A stretch of 64,000 nucleotides of DNA from the NCBI RefSeq assembly GCF_042650885.1, contig NZ_JBHSBU010000001.1:3658001-3722000 (forward strand), given 5' to 3'. This document shows, piece after piece, positions 60,012-64,000 of this stretch; the stretch's first letter is position 1; every line of letters begins with the position of its first letter. The stretch is from Chitinimonas_A lacunae. Its GTDB lineage: Bacteria; Pseudomonadota; Gammaproteobacteria; Burkholderiales; Chitinimonadaceae. The notes beneath the pieces were generated by a model, which was not told the DNA's origin, did no database searches, and saw only the letters and a list, made by a program, of their open reading frames with translations. The position numbers and the translations under genes are program-made.

Positions 60012-60692
60012 TCAGACCGCGGTCTCGTCACGCTGCTGGTCGGCCATCTGGCGTTCTGCCTGGCTCTGGCTCTGGCTTTGGCTCTGGCGCTCGCTCGGGG
60101 CGCCGTCGTCGCGCCAGCGGTCGATAAAGCGCAGGCGGCTCTTGTGCGGTTCCTGATCCACTTCGAGGACGCGGCGGGCATAGGGGCGCAGCACGTCGGC
60201 GATACTGGTCAGCGAGCCGATCAGGAACAGGTCGACGTTCTCGTTCTCGACCAGGTTCTGCACCGGCTCATGGAAATCGGCGTCGCCGGCGAACAGGGCC
60301 AGCTTGGTCCATTTGCGTTTATGGAACGAACGGGTCATGTGATAGACCAGGCCCACATCGACGGCTTTCTGGGTGGTGATTTCATAGATCACTTCGGGCT
60401 GGCTCGGATGCGTCACCGGACCGCCGCCCAGATGATTGGGCCAGTAGAGCTGTTTTTTCTGTAGCCAGTAGTTCTTCACCCGCAGACCCGGACCCTTGGG
60501 GTAGGGAAAGGACAAGGCATTGTGCAGTTTGGATGCCATCGTCTGGTTGTCGTCGGCATTGAAGAAATAACCTTCGTCCACGCTGTCGCCCAGTTCTTCC
60601 TCAACCAGACGACGTAGTTCCAGATAGTTGATTTTCTCGCGTCCGAACGCCTTATAGGCGTAGGCGCCATCAATAAATAAACCGATAGGCAC
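60012..60692 (-). CDS. NYN/LabA-type PIN-like domain protein
   Basis: 226 residues from GTG at 60692, with AAAGGATC upstream. The NYN fold is shown by 'GLFIDGAYAYKAF' (first Asp), 'YFFNADDN', and 'LALFAGDADFHEPVQNLVEN' (partly) with the acidic cluster of PIN-like nucleases, then 'VDLFLIGSLTSIADVLRPYA'. It may cleave RNA with Mg2+. The C-terminus has a Gln-Ser repeat (QSQSQSQSQ) encoded by a CTGGCT hexamer tract. It heads the unit with ubiJ, alaX and the Nudix gene. Physiological substrate unknown. Confidence 0.82.
   Translation of the reverse strand: MPIGLFIDGAYAYKAFGREKINYLELRRLVEEELGDSVDEGYFFNADDNQTMASKLHNALSFPYPKGPGLRVKNYWLQKKQLYWPNHLGGGPVTHPSQPEVIYEITTQKAVDVGLVYHMTRSFHKRKWTKLALFAGDADFHEPVQNLVENENVDLFLIGSLTSIADVLRPYARRVLEVDQEPHKSRLRFIDRWRDDGAPSERQSQSQSQSQAERQMADQQRDETAV
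60060..60089. repeat. about five CTGGCT hexamers in the NYN gene
   Basis: Three perfect CTGGCT units, then TTGGCT and CTGGCG. On the coding strand they give the alternating Gln-Ser tail. Changes in copy number stay in frame. Confidence 0.8.
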
Positions 60693-61090
60693 GATCGTGA
60701 TCCTTTTCTACATGTGAGAGTGAAGCGTTTTCTTGTGTTTTATTCCAACTTTGCCCGCGTCCCGTCGACGCGGACCCAAACGCGCTTGTCGCGCTGTTTT
60801 TATACGAAAACTTCCCACGGGTGACGGCCCGCTCACTCCCCTTGCCGGCAAGCAGCGTCGCTGTCTGCCGGCGTGTTCGCAAGCCGGGCTGGTTCTGCGC
60901 CGGCTGCTTCAGATTGCGCGCAATGACAAATTGTACTGCCAACTGAAGGAGAGGGGCGGATCGATCACGCCAGTCCGGTCAGGTGGACCAGGGGCAAGGC
61001 AGATGGCCGACAGGCCCGCCGCCCGCGACTCGCCGATCGGGTGGCGGGTCGGTGCGCTGCGGGCCCATCGCACATCGGCGGCTGGCCGAT
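60693..61090. other. 398-base gene-free region between ubiE and the NYN gene
   Basis: Contains a dyad CCGCGTC / GACGCGG near 60765, a plus-strand GCGC-TTGTC-GCGC followed by TGTTTTTA near 60790, and a long imperfect hairpin GCCGGCA...TGCCGGC at ~60843-60871. TATAAA on the minus strand near 60810 could be a -10 for the NYN unit. No coding frame convinces. Confidence 0.5.
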
Positions 61091-61828
61091 CTACAGTTTG
61101 TAACCTTTATGCAGGGCAACCACCCCTGCGGTGAGGTTGTAGTAATCGACTTTGCTGAAGCCCACTTCGCGCATCATCTGCGCCAGTTCCTCCTGGCCGG
61201 GATGCATGCGGATCGACTCGGCCAGATAGCGGTAGCTATCGGCATCCTGAGCAATCATCTCGCCCATCTTGGGAAGAACCTTGAAAGAATACAGATCATA
61301 GGCTGGCGCCAGAGGCTTCCAGACCTTGGAGAATTCGAGCACCAGCAGCCGGCCGCCCGGTTTGAGCACCCGCAGCATCTCGGTCAGCGCCTGGTCTTTG
61401 TGCGTCATATTGCGCAGGCCGAACGCCACGCTGACGCAGTCGAAGTAATCGGTGGGGAAGGGCAGTTTTTCGGCATCGCACTGGGCGACCGGCAGGGCAT
61501 AGCCCCGGTCGAGCAGGCGGTCGCGGCCGACGCCGAGCATCGAGCTGTTGATATCGGTCAGCCAGACCTGGCCATTTTTGCCGGCCAGCTTGGCAAAACC
61601 GGCCGACAGATCGCCCGTGCCGCCGGCAATGTCGAGCACCTTGTGTCCGGGGCGTACGCCGCTCTGCGACAAGGTAAAGGCTTTCCAGACCCGATGCAGA
61701 CCGGCTGACATCAGGTCGTTCATCACATCGTATTTCTGTGCCACCGAATGGAAGACTTCGGCGACTTTCTGGGCTTTTTGCGATTCGGCTACCGTCTGGT
61801 AGCCGAAATGCGTGGTGGATTCTGTCAT
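61091..61828 (-). CDS. ubiE: bifunctional demethylmenaquinone/2-methoxy-6-polyprenyl-benzoquinol methyltransferase
   Basis: 245 residues. 'SVAQKYDVMNDLMSAGLHRVWK' (in part 'KYDVMNDLMS') and the SAM-binding 'VLDIAGGTGDLSAGFAKLAG' motif, then 'FDCVSVAFGLRNMTHKD' and 'LVLEFSK', are UbiE signatures. It C-methylates the ubiquinone ring. The DUF971 gene upstream overlaps its start by ATGA, a frequent pairing in betaproteobacteria. Confidence 0.97.
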   Translation of the reverse strand: MTESTTHFGYQTVAESQKAQKVAEVFHSVAQKYDVMNDLMSAGLHRVWKAFTLSQSGVRPGHKVLDIAGGTGDLSAGFAKLAGKNGQVWLTDINSSMLGVGRDRLLDRGYALPVAQCDAEKLPFPTDYFDCVSVAFGLRNMTHKDQALTEMLRVLKPGGRLLVLEFSKVWKPLAPAYDLYSFKVLPKMGEMIAQDADSYRYLAESIRMHPGQEELAQMMREVGFSKVDYYNLTAGVVALHKGYKL

Positions 61829-62208
61829 GACGGTTCACTCGCAGCGCGGGTCAGGCCGGCGGCCGCGAGCCGGTCCAGATAATCTTGCCAGTTGGTGTCC
61901 TGGTCGCGGCCCAGCGTATAGAGGAGATCCCAGCTGTAGAGGCCGCTGCGGTGGCCGTCGTCGAAGACCAGTCGCACGGCATAGTGGCCGACTGGTTCGA
62001 TCGCGGTAATGGTGACGTCGCGTTTGCCGGCGACCGTCTGCATCGGGCCACCATGGCCACGCACCTCGGCGGACGGGGAGTACACGCGCAGGTATTCGCA
62101 CGGCAAGCGATAGCGCTTGCCGTCGTCGAAAACGATTTCCAGCAAGCGTGAAGCGCGGTGCAGTGTCAGTTCGGTGGGTGCGGGGGTCTCGGCGCCGAGT
62201 CCTGCCAT
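61825..62208 (-). CDS. DUF971 domain protein
   Basis: 127 residues from ATG at 62208 (MAGLGAETPAPTELTLH); the longer frame overlaps the phoB promoter. Features of DUF971 (gamma-butyrobetaine hydroxylase N-terminal-like): 'LEIVFDDGKRYRLPCEYLRVYSPSAEVRGHG' (in parts), 'VGHYAVRLVFDDGHRSGLYSWDLLY'. A compact beta-rich domain thought to bind metal or assist Fe-S assembly in relatives. Coupled to ubiE (ATGA). Divergent from phoB. Confidence 0.88.
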   Translation of the reverse strand: MAGLGAETPAPTELTLHRASRLLEIVFDDGKRYRLPCEYLRVYSPSAEVRGHGGPMQTVAGKRDVTITAIEPVGHYAVRLVFDDGHRSGLYSWDLLYTLGRDQDTNWQDYLDRLAAAGLTRAASEPS

Positions 62209-62295
62209 CAGGGGACGTCTCCTTGAAAGTGCGCGCATGATACCCCGACCCGGCGCAGACGGTAAGCTGGGTGTTCTCCCAGGTTTGCCGAGCAC

Positions 62296-62313
62296 TTGTA
62301 ATAATTGCGTCAT
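62296..62313 (+). promoter_or_regulatory. putative Pho box upstream of phoB
   Basis: TTGTAAT-AATT-GCGTCAT: two 7-base direct repeats 11 bases apart with an AT spacer, each matching 5 of 7 positions of CTGTCAT. It ends 52 bases before the phoB GTG, consistent with autoregulation. Confidence 0.5.
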
Positions 62314-62365
62314 GCGGTCTACTTAAGCTCGCAACAAATTTTTTCGCGTTACGGGGAGAGTCGCT

Positions 62366-63052
62366 GTGCCTGCGAATATCTTGTTGGTCGAAGACGAACC
62401 GGCGATCCAGGAGCTGATCGCCTTCAATCTGCAACAGGCCGGCCATCATGTCGTACGGGCCGATTCGGCCGAAGCGGGGCTGACCGTGGTGCGCAGTGCG
62501 CTGCCCGATCTGATCCTGCTCGACTGGATGCTGCCCGGCATGTCCGGCATCGAGTTCGCCCGCAAGCTGCGCGCTGACGAGCGTACCCGTCAGGTGCCGC
62601 TGATCATGCTGACCGCCCGCTCGGAAGAGCAGGACAAGGTGGTAGGCCTCGAAACCGGTGCCGACGACTACATCACCAAACCGTTCAGCCCGCGCGAGCT
62701 GCAGGCGCGCATCAAGGCGGTGCTGCGGCGGCGGGCGCCGCAGATGACCGATGATGTGGTCGAGGTCAAGGGTCTGCGGCTTGACCCGGGCACCCACCGG
62801 GTATCGGGCCACGGTGATACGGTCGATCTCGGCCCCACCGAATTCCGCTTGCTGCATTTCTTCATGACCCACCCAGAACGGGTGCATTCGCGTGCCCAGT
62901 TGCTCGACCATGTCTGGGGCGACCATGTATTCGTCGAGGAGCGCACGGTCGATGTGCATATCCGTCGCCTGCGTTCGGCGCTGGAACCCACCGGCCACGA
63001 TGCGCTGATTCAAACCGTCCGCGGTACGGGCTACCGGCTGTCGGCGCTCTAG
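62366..63052 (+). CDS. phoB: phosphate regulon response regulator PhoB
   Basis: 228 residues from GTG at 62366, preceded by GGGGAGAG. Receiver (~1-120) with 'LLVEDEPAIQ', phospho-acceptor D53 ('LLDWMLPGMSG'), 'MLTARSEEQDKV' and 'GADDYITKPFSPREL'; then an OmpR/PhoB winged helix (~130-228; 'LGPTEFRLLHFFMTHPERVHSR', 'HVFVEERTVDVHIRRLRSAL'). It controls phosphate-starvation genes with PhoR. phoR follows 84 bases later. Confidence 0.93.
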   Translation: MPANILLVEDEPAIQELIAFNLQQAGHHVVRADSAEAGLTVVRSALPDLILLDWMLPGMSGIEFARKLRADERTRQVPLIMLTARSEEQDKVVGLETGADDYITKPFSPRELQARIKAVLRRRAPQMTDDVVEVKGLRLDPGTHRVSGHGDTVDLGPTEFRLLHFFMTHPERVHSRAQLLDHVWGDHVFVEERTVDVHIRRLRSALEPTGHDALIQTVRGTGYRLSAL

Positions 63053-63136
63053 CGCGGCCTGGTCCAAACCGTTGCGCCACGGCGCCGAGCGGGTATGCTT
63101 CGCCCCGCGCCGGGTGGCGTCATTTTTGGAGTTGTC

Positions 63137-64000
63137 ATGTTCTGGTGGCGGTCGGGTTTGTTGCTGGCAGGGTTTGCGCTGCTGGCGCTGGTGTTGCAGC
63201 CCTTTGTGGGCTGGCTGGCAGCGGAGACCATCTTCCTGCTGTTGGTGCTGGGCCTGCTCGGTTTTCATCTGCGCAATCTAGAACGGCTGGGCCGCTGGGC
63301 CCGCGATCCGCGTGCCGATGCCATCCCCGAGAGCTGGGGCGCCTGGGATTCGATCTTCAACCGGCTCTACCGGCTGGTCCGCAGCCAGGACAAGAACCAG
63401 CGCCTGCTGACTGCCACGCTCGACCGCTTTGTCGCCGCCGGCGAAGCGATGCCCGAAGGGGTGGTGGTGCTCGATGCCAATGACCGGATCGAATGGTGCA
63501 ACCCGCGCGCCATGCCCCATCTCGGACTCGACCCCAAGCGCGACCAGGGCCAGCATGTGGCCTATCTGGTGCGCCAGCCCGCCTTCCAGCAGTATCTGAC
63601 CGCCCAGGACTACAGCCAGCCAGTGATCCTGCGCAATCTGCGCGGCGCCGAAATGACCCTGTCGGTCCAGCTCGTTCCGTTCGACAGCACCCGCAAACTG
63701 CTGCTCAGCCGCGATATCACCCAGCTCGAACGGGTCCAGACCGTGCACCGCGACTTCGTGGCCAATGTCTCGCACGAGCTGCGCACGCCGCTGACGGTGA
63801 TCGGCGGTTTTGTCGAAACCCTGCTCGATATGCCGGAGCTGGACGCCCAAACCCGCGAAGCCCAACTGCGGATGATGCAGGACCAGACCCGCCGCATGCA
63901 GCGACTGGTGGAAGACCTGCTGACCCTGTCGCGGCTGGAAAACGGCGGTGAGCTGCGCGAGGACCGGGTCGATGCGGTGGCGCTGGCGCGTGTGCTGGCC
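63137..64000 (+). CDS. phoR: phosphate regulon sensor kinase PhoR (5' part, truncated by window end)
   Basis: 288 codons from ATG at 63137; the frame is open to the last base. Two adjacent N-terminal membrane segments (~5-27 and ~30-46), a short linker ('WGAWDSIFNRLYRLVRSQ'), a PAS domain (~95-190; 'PEGVVVLDANDRIEWCNPRA'), then the HisKA region with the phospho-His in 'DFVANVSHELRTPLTVIGGF' and 'RMQRLVEDLLTLSRLE'. The ATPase domain lies outside the window. The PhoR layout and position after phoB make the assignment firm. Confidence 0.92.
   Translation, partial: MFWWRSGLLLAGFALLALVLQPFVGWLAAETIFLLLVLGLLGFHLRNLERLGRWARDPRADAIPESWGAWDSIFNRLYRLVRSQDKNQRLLTATLDRFVAAGEAMPEGVVVLDANDRIEWCNPRAMPHLGLDPKRDQGQHVAYLVRQPAFQQYLTAQDYSQPVILRNLRGAEMTLSVQLVPFDSTRKLLLSRDITQLERVQTVHRDFVANVSHELRTPLTVIGGFVETLLDMPELDAQTREAQLRMMQDQTRRMQRLVEDLLTLSRLENGGELREDRVDAVALARVLA

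Overview
The window is a chromosomal segment of a high-GC Gram-negative bacterium with ubiquinone, an outer membrane (Tol-Pal, lipoproteins, PlsB), type IV pilus-type regulators (PilS/PilR) and an Rnf complex. Gene content and protein character fit a betaproteobacterium, most likely in or near Neisseriales. This is inferred from protein resemblance; there is no 16S gene here. I saw no phage, transposase, integron or CRISPR array. Nearly all sequence is dense core-genome coding DNA, and most of the unexplained structure sits in unusually AT-rich intergenic islands.

Layout. 1-5 kb: two tandem secreted paralogs, metF, a lipoprotein, an orphan periplasmic binding protein and an MFS transporter. 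5-12.3 kb: plsB, a small membrane protein, a receiver-TPR protein and an M48 membrane protease, ending in an island with 18 copies of a hexanucleotide and three copies of a 12-bp palindrome. 12.3-21.2 kb: ruvB, then a modified tol-pal operon (tolQ, a TraB/GumN gene, tolR, tolA, a lipoprotein carrying a second TolA C-terminal domain, tolB, pal, cpoB), then queE and queC. 21.7-32.5 kb: a 544-residue unknown, a HIT protein, a second orphan binding protein, a 1282-residue FAD/Fe-S oxidoreductase, ilvA and an EamA exporter. 32.6-36.7 kb: pilS, pilR and a GH114 enzyme. 37-39.8 kb: an Hsp70-like YegD, carbonic anhydrase and a PilZ-like protein. 39.9-46.6 kb: Rnf genes in two blocks (rnfABC, then two small membrane proteins with rnfDGE). 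46.8-50 kb: two GNAT acetyltransferases, pyrD and folD. 50.1-50.4 kb: a tRNA-Pro/Arg/His operon. 50.5-55.6 kb: small genes and ppc. 55.6-56.6 kb: a gene-free stretch holding two tandem promoter-to-terminator modules read here as sibling small RNAs. 56.6-62.2 kb: ubiB, a Nudix-like protein, alaX, ubiJ, a NYN protein, ubiE and a DUF971 protein. 62.3-64 kb: phoB and the 5' part of phoR, which runs off the end.

How the genes fit together. Envelope integrity (Tol-Pal plus two added genes), redox energy coupling (Rnf and the large oxidoreductase), ubiquinone synthesis (ubiB, ubiJ, ubiE), one-carbon and nucleotide supply (metF, folD, pyrD) and tRNA quality and modification (queE, queC, alaX) dominate. 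Strongest candidates for something new: the tandem sibling sRNAs beside the anaplerotic gene ppc, the free-standing TolA-domain lipoprotein and the TraB gene inside tol-pal, and several families of short intergenic repeats.
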